Positions 1 to 8,639 of a stretch of DNA of 64,000 nt are shown in pieces. The DNA is taken from assembly GCF_000175615.1 (NCBI RefSeq), contig NZ_ACVO01000016.1, positions 106,801-170,800 on the forward strand, in the 5' to 3' direction. The position numbers and the translations under genes were made by a program. The notes below the pieces were generated by a model. The model worked only from the letters and a program-made list of their open reading frames with translations, had not been told where the DNA came from and did no database searches. The DNA is from Rothia mucilaginosa ATCC 25296. Its GTDB lineage: Bacteria; Actinomycetota; Actinomycetes; Actinomycetales; Micrococcaceae. Numbering within the stretch: position 1 is the first letter of the stretch; each line of letters starts with the position of its first letter.

Positions 1-274
1 ACCATTGAATGGGATTTATTGAGAAGGCCCCATTATTTTTACTGCCTTCTTCTTCTGCCACGCCAAATACAATCCAGCCACCGCCACTATTCGCCATAGC
101 TGCGATATCCTTTGCGACTTCATCAAACCATGCCGGTTTTAGGGGGTTGTACGGATCCTTTTTCCAGTCAAGGTCACTGGTCTCTTCCAGGCCTTCCTCA
201 ATGGCCTTTTTGATAATCTCAAGAGTGAGATTCCCAGGTTCTAAGCCCAGGGCACGGTGAATGGGTGTAAACAT
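1..274 (-). CDS. AlbA_2 / Schlafen-type DNA-binding domain protein, N-terminal part (cut by window edge)
   Basis: Only the first 91 codons are present; the gene runs off the left edge. The start ATG at 274 is preceded by AAGGAG about 5 nt upstream. The reading contains the pattern of the AlbA_2 domain: an acidic segment (ETSDLDWKKD) followed by AKDIAAMANSGGGWIVFGV near residues 60-79, the glycine-rich strand that defines this family. Such proteins are often annotated as ATP-binding or Schlafen-AAA regulators, and they recur in defence loci. It lies 185 bp downstream of the methyltransferase gene on the same strand, so it may be the last gene of that cluster. The C-terminal part, which would show whether an ATPase or winged-helix domain follows, is outside the window. 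Confidence 0.75.
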   Translation of the reverse strand, partial: MFTPIHRALGLEPGNLTLEIIKKAIEEGLEETSDLDWKKDPYNPLKPAWFDEVAKDIAAMANSGGGWIVFGVAEEEGSKNNGAFSINPIQW

Positions 275-459
275 TAGAACTCCTTATCAAAAGAGGAAAT
301 ACCCATAGATTCTGAGTGCTATCCGCCCTCAAAACTCAGTATAGATTCCTCGCAGAATTTCTGCCCCTAAATTGGTCAGGGTGTGCAGGTATGCGGGAGG
401 GCTGCGCGCACGCTGAGAGCAACTCAGCCAGCACACAGCCCTTTCACCTATCGAACCAG

Positions 460-3400
460 CTACTTAGCGGTTCGCCTGCGAGCGCGAGGATTCTTAGCCG
501 GCTTCGCAGCTTCCTCAGCCGCAGTCAGCTCCTGATAGCGCTCGAAAAGAATCTCCAGGCGCTTCGCTTCAGAAGAACAACGACGAGACGCACCAAAAGC
601 GACATCCACCGCAGAATCCAACTCATCATGCGCCGCACGCAACGCCGGATCCATCGTCGCCAACGAAGCATACATCTCAGCCAAAGACACCGGCTCACCC
701 GCACGCTCCTCAATCGCTTCACGCGCAGCCAACACCTTACGGCCCGCAGCAATCACCTTACGACGCTGCTCCTCAGAAATCTGCGGCAAAGGAAGATTAT
801 TCCACACCACCGTATTCGAGAACCTCAAATCAGACTTCAGCTGACCACCGACAGTACGTTGCCAAGTAATGAGCATAGAAGAGGAGAGGAGAGCAAACAG
901 GAAGCCATCTGGGTCGATGGCAGTAAATGCAAGGTTGCTCGTAATTGTTTCAGGGGAAAAGTGTTTTACGGTGAAGAACGGACGATTCGCGGAGACAACA
1001 GATGGGATGCACACGTAGGGTTCCAGCGGCTGGCGCATTTCACCAAATAGGTGAGGAGTTTGTGCAAGCTCCTGCGTTACTTTCTTTGTACTCTGCACAC
1101 GCATGTGGACAACCCCCGCCACGCGAGCACTCAGTACCGGACTCGAAGCAATTTCCTCTTCCGAGGCATCTTCCAACCACAGGCACCAACGTTCCAGTCC
1201 CTGCACCAGCTCCTTAGCACCAACGAAAGGACGAAGATAACGAGCCGCTACCGGGTCAGCGGCAACCACCGGGTAGTCCTCCACCTCAACGATTAGATTT
1301 CCACCATCCGTCGGCTGGCTTCCACGTACTACCTCAGGAATCAAAGAGGAGAGAGGCTTGGAGCGCTTCTCCACCAACACGTTCGGGCCCTCCACCAGGT
1401 AGGCGTTCAGAGCATGAACCGGCTCCTGCTCTACCGTTTGGCGGGTCGACCAGTCGTAGTCAAAGACACGCACGCTACGCTTCTCCGGAACTTCCGAGCG
1501 AGTAAAGCCCGTAATCACACAGTGCACCGCCGCCTTACCCGCAGCTTCCGACTCCCATGGGAACGTACGATACGCAAACTTTAGACGCCACCCATCACGG
1601 AAAAGCGGACCAAAGAGCGAAGGTACCGGCTGGCCCTGAACAATCGAGTTTGTAGACACAAAAGCAAACTCGCCCGGCACCTCGGTCACGCCCAGTATCT
1701 CGGACTGTTCCTGCAAGGTCTTCAGGTAGCGAGCAGCCTTAGCGAACCATGCCGTCGCAAAATCCAAGTAACCAGCATAGTCCTTGCCCCACGCCAGACG
1801 CATACCCAAATCCTGCTCATCGCCCTTCTTCGCCTGACCCACAAAAGGCGGATTACCAGCAATATACACGCGCACACCATTCGCCACATCCTGCGCGGTC
1901 ACCGGCAGAACCTTCGACCAGTCACGATCCACATGCTCACCCGAAGCAGGGTCAATCTCAGTCAGGGCGTCACCCTCAAGAATGTGGGCGCTATGAGCCA
2001 GAGGAAGACGCACCGGAGCATAGCCAAACTCCTCCATCATCTTCTGGTCCATCTGACGCTCCACCAAGAACATCGCCGTACGCGCAATCGAGGCGGGCCA
2101 CGGGTCAAGCTCCAGGCCATAGAAATTATCGATAGTCACCAAAGGCTCAATCGAGCGGGCACGCTTACGCACGCCCTCACTCACACCAGCCGTACCCACG
2201 ACCAGCGAACCCAGCTCACTCTCATCAATCTGACCCAGATTACGCAGGCGCACCAGAATATCCAGCTCCAACTTACGCATCTCACGGTAGGCAATAATGA
2301 TGAAGTTACCGCAACCACACGCCGGATCCATAAAACGGATATTCGCCAACTCACGGCGCAGATTACGCAGACGAGTCGGCTCATCCGACTTATCTACCGC
2401 GTTCGTGAGCTTATCCCGCAACTCATCCAGGAACAGCGGGTTCAGGGTCTTCAGCACATCCTCTTCCGAGGTGTAGTGCTCACCCATCTCACGACGAGTC
2501 TTCGCGTCACGCACCGACTGGAACATCGAACCGAAAATAGCCGGAGAAACCTTCGACCAATCACGCTCCGAAGTCGCCAACAGCTGCTGACGGAACGTCT
2601 TTGCCACCGCGCCGCTCATCTCAGCAGGAAGCGGCACAGCATCCGCAAACATGCCGCCATTCACGTACTTAAAGCCAGACAGATACTCCGGAGCATCCGC
2701 CACAGCCGAGGCACCCGAAGGCTTCTTATTCAACAGGTCAAAGAGCTCATTCAGGCGCTGCGCCAGATCCGTACCCTCCTGATGAGTACCACGAATCATC
2801 CGCTCAAACGAGTTCGAATCCTCAGACTCAGACCACATCTGCGTATCATCAGCAAACAACAAGAACAACAGGCGCGCCATCACCGTCGAAATCTGAGCCT
2901 CCGACATGCCAGCCTTCGCCAACGACTCAAAAAGACCCGCCATCTGGTTCGTTGCCTCGCGCGTCTCGTTCACCGTCTCAACGTCAAAACCACGACGCAT
3001 ACGGTCCAAAAGACCCAGAATCGACACGCCATTCGCAATGTCATCAGAAGTCAGGTACAGCAGAGCACAACGCTCCAACAACGCCTCAACCTGAGCCTCA
3101 TCCTTCACCAACAGCTCATGACGAGTCAAACGCGAGGACGAAGCGCTCGGCCAACGCCACACCTGACGCGGCGTAAAACCAACGCCCTCCTGCACAAAAA
3201 TGCACAGGCGGTGCATGCTCAACGCACGCAACGTACGGTCAACCTCAAGCTGCGAAGTATTCGACGGAATACGGTCCACACGGCACACCCACACCGGAAT
3301 GCCCGACTGAACCGACACGCATTCCACGTTCAACACGCCAGAAGGAACCAGCGGGTCATCCACCTTCACAGTCTGAAACGAGGAGTCTCCCAAATCCGAC

Positions 3401-3501
3401 TCATCCCAGCCCAGAGATTCCCTAAAGAAATCACCCAGGCGACCCTCCACCAGGTACGAACGCGCCTGGTCCAGGTCATCATCAGGCCACACAACGGCCA
3501 T
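460..3501 (-). CDS. Class I SAM-dependent DNA methyltransferase (MmeI/Eco57I-like, type IIG-like)
   Basis: A 1013-residue protein predicted to methylate adenine in DNA. The SAM-binding motif I is DPACGCGNF at residues 392-400 and the catalytic motif IV is NPPF at 550-553. Ahead of them lies the helical GEHYTSEEDVLK segment (from about 340) typical of MmeI-like enzymes, and a long C-terminal half would hold target recognition. The first 300 residues are unlike the MmeI nuclease domain and I see no clear PD-(D/E)XK motif there, so it may modify only. The ATG at 3501 has AAGGAG seven bases upstream. It follows the PLD-helicase gene by 124 bp and precedes the AlbA_2 gene on the same strand. I infer that it is the modification arm of a defence system. 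An orphan methylase is the alternative. Confidence 0.88.
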   Translation of the reverse strand: MAVVWPDDDLDQARSYLVEGRLGDFFRESLGWDESDLGDSSFQTVKVDDPLVPSGVLNVECVSVQSGIPVWVCRVDRIPSNTSQLEVDRTLRALSMHRLCIFVQEGVGFTPRQVWRWPSASSSRLTRHELLVKDEAQVEALLERCALLYLTSDDIANGVSILGLLDRMRRGFDVETVNETREATNQMAGLFESLAKAGMSEAQISTVMARLLFLLFADDTQMWSESEDSNSFERMIRGTHQEGTDLAQRLNELFDLLNKKPSGASAVADAPEYLSGFKYVNGGMFADAVPLPAEMSGAVAKTFRQQLLATSERDWSKVSPAIFGSMFQSVRDAKTRREMGEHYTSEEDVLKTLNPLFLDELRDKLTNAVDKSDEPTRLRNLRRELANIRFMDPACGCGNFIIIAYREMRKLELDILVRLRNLGQIDESELGSLVVGTAGVSEGVRKRARSIEPLVTIDNFYGLELDPWPASIARTAMFLVERQMDQKMMEEFGYAPVRLPLAHSAHILEGDALTEIDPASGEHVDRDWSKVLPVTAQDVANGVRVYIAGNPPFVGQAKKGDEQDLGMRLAWGKDYAGYLDFATAWFAKAARYLKTLQEQSEILGVTEVPGEFAFVSTNSIVQGQPVPSLFGPLFRDGWRLKFAYRTFPWESEAAGKAAVHCVITGFTRSEVPEKRSVRVFDYDWSTRQTVEQEPVHALNAYLVEGPNVLVEKRSKPLSSLIPEVVRGSQPTDGGNLIVEVEDYPVVAADPVAARYLRPFVGAKELVQGLERWCLWLEDASEEEIASSPVLSARVAGVVHMRVQSTKKVTQELAQTPHLFGEMRQPLEPYVCIPSVVSANRPFFTVKHFSPETITSNLAFTAIDPDGFLFALLSSSMLITWQRTVGGQLKSDLRFSNTVVWNNLPLPQISEEQRRKVIAAGRKVLAAREAIEERAGEPVSLAEMYASLATMDPALRAAHDELDSAVDVAFGASRRCSSEAKRLEILFERYQELTAAEEAAKPAKNPRARRRTAK

Positions 3502-3625
3502 AAAAATGCTCCTTCACAAGAGAATAGTGAACCAACCGATTCACAGAAAAACTACACACAGCCCCGCGGTGCGAGACGCTTCACCGCGCCCCGCACCACA
3601 GGCCATAGCACCCACCCGGGGCGCA

Positions 3626-6600
3626 CTAACGCACGGGATTCTTACCCGCAAAATCAGGATCCGAAATCGCCAACGAACACACCACACGTGCCATCTGCAT
3701 ATCAGATTCCTTCACCAACAGCTCATCATCCTGCTGCATGCGCAACAACGCATCCAACAAAGAGCGGTTATCCGCCTTACGGCGCAACATACGGCGAAGC
3801 TCAGACTCAGCCTGACGACGCAGCGGGTAATGGTACAGCTTATCCAGCACCTTCCGCTCCCGCTCCTGCAGTTCCAAAGTATCCAGCGAAGCCGTGCTAT
3901 CAGCCCCGTAGAAACGACGGAACACCTGACGGCGCACACCACGCAGATTACCGTGCGTCGTGCCCTCCTGCCGCAAAACATACTGAGTCAACTTCTGCTG
4001 CAGGTCATAATCCTTCGGATCAGTTTCCTGACTCGGCGTCGAATACTCCGCATAGAACAAGCCCAGAGCCTTCGCCGGCGGCACCATGCTCTCCTTCGCG
4101 CTGTCCGTAGCCGGGTCATACGACCTCACCGCAAACAGGTCAATCTCAGAGTTCGTGCGCACATACGACACCATCAAAGCATTATCATCCGCCGGATGAA
4201 CGCTCGACTCACCGCGCAACGCGCGAGTCGCCAAACGCTTATCCTGCATCTTCATAATCCGCTCAGCATGCTCAGGACGATTCTTCGCAAAATCAGCCCA
4301 ACGCTCCGCAGCCTCAGACACCGCGTCAATACCCTCTTCCTCAGGCTCCTCGCTATCCAGGTTGCCCGAGTAGAAATCCTCAAGAGTACGAGCTGTAGCA
4401 TCATCAGAAGACATATCAGTAAAGAACGCCTGATCAGCACCAAAAGCCTCAGCCGCAGACTCCAAACGCTCACGAATACGCGAACGCAACTTCAAAGTCT
4501 TCTCCACCGTCTGATGCGAAATCAGATACACATTCACCTCATGATGAACCTGACCCACACGGTCCACACGACCCGCACGCTGAATCAGACGAATAATCGC
4601 CCACGGCAAGTCATAATTCACCACCACGTGAGCATCCTGAAGGTTCTGACCCTCAGACAGCACATCAGTAGCCACCAGCACGCGTAACTCAGGACCATTC
4701 AGAGCAGGAGCCTCCGCGTCAGATGCCTGCTCCGTCGGCACACGGTTCGACACCGGCGAGAAACGACGAGCATACGACGCCGGATCATCAGTATCACCAG
4801 CCACCGCAGCCACATTCTCAACACCCAGCTTCCGCAGGCCATCAGCAATGTAGTACGCAGTGTCCTTATACTCCGTGAACACCAGCACCTTATCATTCGC
4901 GTGCTTCTGCTCAATCAAATCACGCAGCGCATGCAGCTTCGAGTCAGTCTCAACCTCCCACGCGCCAAAACGCTTCAGCATAGCCTTAATCAGCTCGCTA
5001 TCATGCTGCAAGTCATCACGCAGACGAGACGTAAACACCGTCGAGGAAACCCACTTCGTCTGAGCCGGCGCACTCTGAACCAGGCTTTCATACATCTGCT
5101 CCAGGTTCCCGCTCAAATCCTGAACCTGCAGGCCGTCCACAGACTCAAAGTCAGCCGCGTCAGAACCCTCCAGACCCAACTGGTCATCCGAGAAACTACC
5201 CGTCGGAACACTCAGCTGATAGTCAATCGCATAAATCCACAGCTCATTACGAATCAACTGACGAGTCAACGACTGAATAAACGAATAGCCTGAAGAGCTC
5301 AAACGCTTATACAGGCCCGAAAGCACAAAGCCACGCACATTACCGCGACCCGAACGAGCCGCCTCAATAATCGCCCTATTCTCCGGAGAATGGTGGGCAT
5401 TCGGGTTGTCATACCCAGAAATGTCATAACGCGGCAGACGCAAATCCCTCAAATCATCAAGGGTCTGGTCATCCTCCATAAAACGGGCGGGGTCATCAGC
5501 CTTAAAGCTATGGCTCACCGGCTGCGACACCCAATCCGGGTAATAGAACTTACCCGTCGACAACTCCAGGTAGCTACGCTCCTTCGTCACCAAACCATCA
5601 GGAGAAGTCCACATCTCCGTCGGTGCCTGGCGCTTAGTGTACGCACGAGTACGACGCACCAGATGGTCACTCATCAACGTGCGCCAATCCTCCGGCTCCT
5701 CAGAAATCTCAAAAGCACGCAAGGTCGACAGGTTACCCTCCAGCTTGTCGAACTTCTTCGAATACTTCTCCAGACCCTTCTCCGGAATGATGCCCAGGTC
5801 AGCATCCTCATCAAGATACAGAGCCAGCTGCGCCTTCACATCACTAAACGACAAGTTAAACGGGGTCGCAGTCAAAAGCAGAACACGCGACTCATTACGC
5901 GAGACATACTCCTTAATGGCACGCCACACCTGCGTATTCTCATTACGCAGATTATGCGACTCATCACAAATCACCAACTGATAACGCGCCAAATCAGGCA
6001 ACTCAGCAGCCGCCATCGAATAGCGAACCACCTTACCCACCACGTCATACTCGCTCAGATGCTTATCCCACATCTGCTCCAAGTTCTTAGGGCACAACAC
6101 CAGAACGCGCATATTCTCTTCATTCTGCAACATTGACGCCACAGCAATCGCAGTCAAAGTCTTACCCAGACCCACCACGTCACCCAACATCGTGCCGCCA
6201 CGGCGCATCAAACGGCGCGCCAAAGTATGAGCAGCCGACTTCTGATAATCCATCAGCATATGCTCCAAACGCGGAGAAAGCGCATACTCCTGCTCACCAA
6301 AACGAGCATCCTCAGACAGCTCGTAGCAGACCTTCATATACACGTCATACGGGTCAGCCGGCTCAACCCACGACTGATCAATCAAATCAATAATCTCGCG
6401 GGTAATATCAAACGACGTACGCTCACGCCACAGCTTCTCAAACCAATTCTTCAACTTCGCCGCATGATCCGAATCAGTCAACTCAACATTGAGCTCCAAA
6501 TTCGTGTGCAAACCCGGACGAGTAAAGTTCGAAGAACCCACAAAACTCATCACCGGATGCATATTGCCCGGCTTCGGAGTATGCGCAACATACGTCTTAC

Positions 6601-7063
6601 CGTGCAACGCCTGCTTCGTATACACCTTCATCTGCACACGGCCAGACTCCAAATGCTCCTTCAAAGTCAACAAAGCCTGACGACGCGCAGAGCTCGTACC
6701 ACCAGCCATCAGCTGACCACGCAAATGCTGAACCAGCTCATCACGATAACCCGCACGCTCATCATTCTTCGGCACCGAAGACACCGACTCGCCGCGCATC
6801 TCCGCCTGCGCCTCAGCATGCATCTGCTCCGTAATCGAACGCGGCACCATACCCAGCAGAATACGAGCCACCGGAGTGCCCGGCTCAAACGGAGCCTGAC
6901 CAATCTCATCAGCGAACTCATCCCACGCGCTCAAGTTCATATAGCCCGTCGCAATATCCAGACGGTCATAGTACTTCATCGTGCGATGCAGCGCGTCAGC
7001 AAGCTTCGCGCCCTTACCTTCCCCCTGCGGAAGGTAACCAAGATTATCGTAAATTTCAGCCAT
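3626..7063 (-). CDS. SNF2-type helicase with N-terminal phospholipase D-like domain
   Basis: A 1145-residue protein. Residues 1-230 hold a PLD-like half-site, HGK at 154-156 and GSSN at 176-179, a fold used by some restriction nucleases. The helicase follows: Walker A GLGKT at 298-302, DESH box at 367-370, TATP at 398-401, and motif VI QRAGRVDRVGQ from residue 828. This is the SNF2/superfamily 2 arrangement used to translocate on double-stranded DNA. The reading frame stays open to 7216, but I place the start at the ATG at 7063: it has AAAGG upstream, begins MAEIYDNLGY, and the extension overlaps the upstream gene. It lies between the HEPN and methyltransferase genes with short gaps, consistent with one operon. 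I infer a restriction or phage-defence effector/motor. It resembles parts of DISARM-type systems, but their other subunits are absent. Confidence 0.9.
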   Translation of the reverse strand: MAEIYDNLGYLPQGEGKGAKLADALHRTMKYYDRLDIATGYMNLSAWDEFADEIGQAPFEPGTPVARILLGMVPRSITEQMHAEAQAEMRGESVSSVPKNDERAGYRDELVQHLRGQLMAGGTSSARRQALLTLKEHLESGRVQMKVYTKQALHGKTYVAHTPKPGNMHPVMSFVGSSNFTRPGLHTNLELNVELTDSDHAAKLKNWFEKLWRERTSFDITREIIDLIDQSWVEPADPYDVYMKVCYELSEDARFGEQEYALSPRLEHMLMDYQKSAAHTLARRLMRRGGTMLGDVVGLGKTLTAIAVASMLQNEENMRVLVLCPKNLEQMWDKHLSEYDVVGKVVRYSMAAAELPDLARYQLVICDESHNLRNENTQVWRAIKEYVSRNESRVLLLTATPFNLSFSDVKAQLALYLDEDADLGIIPEKGLEKYSKKFDKLEGNLSTLRAFEISEEPEDWRTLMSDHLVRRTRAYTKRQAPTEMWTSPDGLVTKERSYLELSTGKFYYPDWVSQPVSHSFKADDPARFMEDDQTLDDLRDLRLPRYDISGYDNPNAHHSPENRAIIEAARSGRGNVRGFVLSGLYKRLSSSGYSFIQSLTRQLIRNELWIYAIDYQLSVPTGSFSDDQLGLEGSDAADFESVDGLQVQDLSGNLEQMYESLVQSAPAQTKWVSSTVFTSRLRDDLQHDSELIKAMLKRFGAWEVETDSKLHALRDLIEQKHANDKVLVFTEYKDTAYYIADGLRKLGVENVAAVAGDTDDPASYARRFSPVSNRVPTEQASDAEAPALNGPELRVLVATDVLSEGQNLQDAHVVVNYDLPWAIIRLIQRAGRVDRVGQVHHEVNVYLISHQTVEKTLKLRSRIRERLESAAEAFGADQAFFTDMSSDDATARTLEDFYSGNLDSEEPEEEGIDAVSEAAERWADFAKNRPEHAERIMKMQDKRLATRALRGESSVHPADDNALMVSYVRTNSEIDLFAVRSYDPATDSAKESMVPPAKALGLFYAEYSTPSQETDPKDYDLQQKLTQYVLRQEGTTHGNLRGVRRQVFRRFYGADSTASLDTLELQERERKVLDKLYHYPLRRQAESELRRMLRRKADNRSLLDALLRMQQDDELLVKESDMQMARVVCSLAISDPDFAGKNPVR

Positions 7064-7106
7064 GAAAATAACCTTTACATGTGAGTGAATAAAAAATGAA
7101 TGAAAA

Positions 7107-8330
7107 CTAGGCAGCCAACAGCGCCTTAGCCAGCTCCAGCTGAGCCTTAACCTTCGCAGTACGACGCTTACGGCCAAAAGTCGCCAACACAGCCGACTCA
7201 ACATCCTGGCCCTCATCCATCAGCTCAGGATTCTGCTCATAGAAGCGCCAAGCATTCGCAATCTCAACCGGACTAATCTGGTCAAACTCGCGCACCGCAC
7301 CATCAACCGAAGGACGGAACTCGCCATACTCCTCGCGCGGCTCCTCAACATGCCACACGAACTTATGCTCATCCACCTGCAGCTCGGGCATGCGGTCCGC
7401 CAAACGGATAATCCAGTCGCGGTTCTTCTTCGCCAAACGGCTCACGCCAAAGCACTGCGCCGCCAAAGTCGCCAAACGATCAGCCTGAACCGGACCCTCA
7501 GCAGACACAATCTCTTCAAGAGCAGCAGACATCTGATCCTTAGAACGCTTACTGCGCAGCGAATCAAAAATGTCACGGTCACCCAACGAAATCGGCTCCC
7601 ACGGCTCAAACGGGTAACGGCCCTCCCCCACCACAAGACACAGCGGAGGAACCGAGGAATCAGAGACCGGGGCCGGCTGAGAAGCCGAAGCAGGAGCCAC
7701 CGTCTGAGCAGGTCGAGAAACCGGTGCCGGACGGGCTGGGCGAGTAAACGCACCACGAGGCGCAGACACCTCAGTCTTCACCTCACGGGCAGTCGACACA
7801 GCCTGACGAACCTCATCATCTAGCTCACGACGAACCGGAGCCGCCTCACCAGCACCAAACAAATCAGCATGCACACGGTCCAGCTGGTCCTCACACCACG
7901 CCTGCTGCTCCGGCGCACCCAACGCCTCAAAAAGACGAGCCGCCGAATCGTAGATACGCACCGCGTCATTGCGGTCCAAATCGACATAATGCGCGCTCTT
8001 ATTACGGAAAATACGCAGGTCCTGCGCATAAGTGCGCACCTTGCGAGCGCCGTCAGGTTCAAAAGGGAACTTATTGTTCGGGGGCCCCACACCTTCAGTA
8101 AACATACGAAGCTGAACCTGAAGGTCCTTCGGGTTGTAGAGATCAGGGTGACGGAGGCGGTCACGATTCTCATCATGAATCTTCAAAATGATGGTCCAGC
8201 CACGCTCTTCAAGAACCTTCTGAGGCATGAACTCCTTCTGAGCCAACAACTCAGTCAGCAGAGGGTCAAGCTCACGGCTCAGATAGTACAGGCACGAGGA
8301 AATGTGAGCGTTTGCCTTTTCAATAGACAT
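7107..8330 (-). CDS. Swt1-like HEPN domain and DUF3320 protein
   Basis: A 407-residue protein. The N-terminal helical domain contains RNKSAH at residues 109-114, which fits the Rx4-6H catalytic pattern of HEPN ribonucleases. A proline/alanine-rich linker covers about 170-235. The C-terminal part from about 245 (VSAEGPVQADRLATLAAQ, then FGVSRL) matches DUF3320, usually found at the end of large defence helicases and thought to bind DNA. I chose ATG 8330 over the upstream ATG 8378 because the extension (MWWQWLLQHIQRNGFY) looks non-coding, although the ribosome-binding site is weak at both. It is the first gene of the cluster HEPN, helicase, methylase, AlbA_2. I infer an RNase effector or sensor in a defence system; activity is not shown by the sequence. 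Confidence 0.8.
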   Translation of the reverse strand: MSIEKANAHISSCLYYLSRELDPLLTELLAQKEFMPQKVLEERGWTIILKIHDENRDRLRHPDLYNPKDLQVQLRMFTEGVGPPNNKFPFEPDGARKVRTYAQDLRIFRNKSAHYVDLDRNDAVRIYDSAARLFEALGAPEQQAWCEDQLDRVHADLFGAGEAAPVRRELDDEVRQAVSTAREVKTEVSAPRGAFTRPARPAPVSRPAQTVAPASASQPAPVSDSSVPPLCLVVGEGRYPFEPWEPISLGDRDIFDSLRSKRSKDQMSAALEEIVSAEGPVQADRLATLAAQCFGVSRLAKKNRDWIIRLADRMPELQVDEHKFVWHVEEPREEYGEFRPSVDGAVREFDQISPVEIANAWRFYEQNPELMDEGQDVESAVLATFGRKRRTAKVKAQLELAKALLAA

Positions 8331-8447
8331 ATAAAAACCATTTCGTTGTATGTGTTGCAGCAACCATTGCCACCACATTCATTATGCCTAATGAGAACAA
8401 CATGTGCGTACTGGTTCGTCATTATGGAACCCAACCCGCTTAACCGC

Positions 8448-8512
8448 GAAAAGCCACATGTGTTTCGAGAAGCCACCAAAGAAGTGGCTTTTCGAAACAC
8501 ATGTGGCTTCTC
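8448..8512. repeat. 65-bp imperfect palindrome upstream of the HEPN-helicase-methylase cluster
   Basis: Two 29-base arms (8448-8476 and 8484-8512) pair with two mismatches around a 7-base loop. Within each arm a 7-base unit (AAGCCAC, or GTGGCTT on the other side) occurs twice, so the site has four copies arranged as two direct pairs facing each other. It lies 118 bp upstream of the HEPN gene start. It could be an operator for a dimeric or tetrameric repressor, a second terminator after relA, or an insertion boundary. Confidence 0.85.
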
Positions 8513-8538
8513 AACGTAAAGACCAGAAAATAGAAATC

Positions 8539-8571
8539 CGGCCCGTCTACTCCATCAAGAGTAGCGGGCCG
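8539..8571 (-). terminator. Intrinsic terminator of relA
   Basis: A 13-bp GC-rich stem with one bulged base (8539-8552 with 8559-8571, loop 8553-8558) is followed on the minus strand by a T-rich stretch (ATTTCTATTTTCTGG). It lies about 70 bp past the relA stop. Confidence 0.8.
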
Positions 8572-8639
8572 AACGGTTAACTCAAGAGTACAAAAACCAG
8601 CACCCAAAAATCAACACATGAAGGATATTTCTAAAGAGC

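Larger units (their letters stand above)
8331..8639. other. Intergenic region between relA and the defence cluster
   Basis: Holds the relA terminator hairpin and the 65-bp palindrome described separately. No further open frame with a ribosome-binding site was seen. The promoter for the HEPN-helicase-methylase cluster should lie between the palindrome and 8330, but I could not pick a clear -35/-10 pair. Confidence 0.6.

Noticed and set aside
1933..4110. Long plus-strand open frame of 725 codons
   Set aside because: It is antisense to the methyltransferase and helicase genes, its product is an Arg/His/Leu-rich low-complexity string, and it has no ribosome-binding site.
460..8330. Complete DISARM or type I restriction system
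   Set aside because: The helicase, PLD and methylase resemble parts of DISARM, but DrmA/DrmB-type genes are missing, and there are no HsdR/HsdS-type genes.
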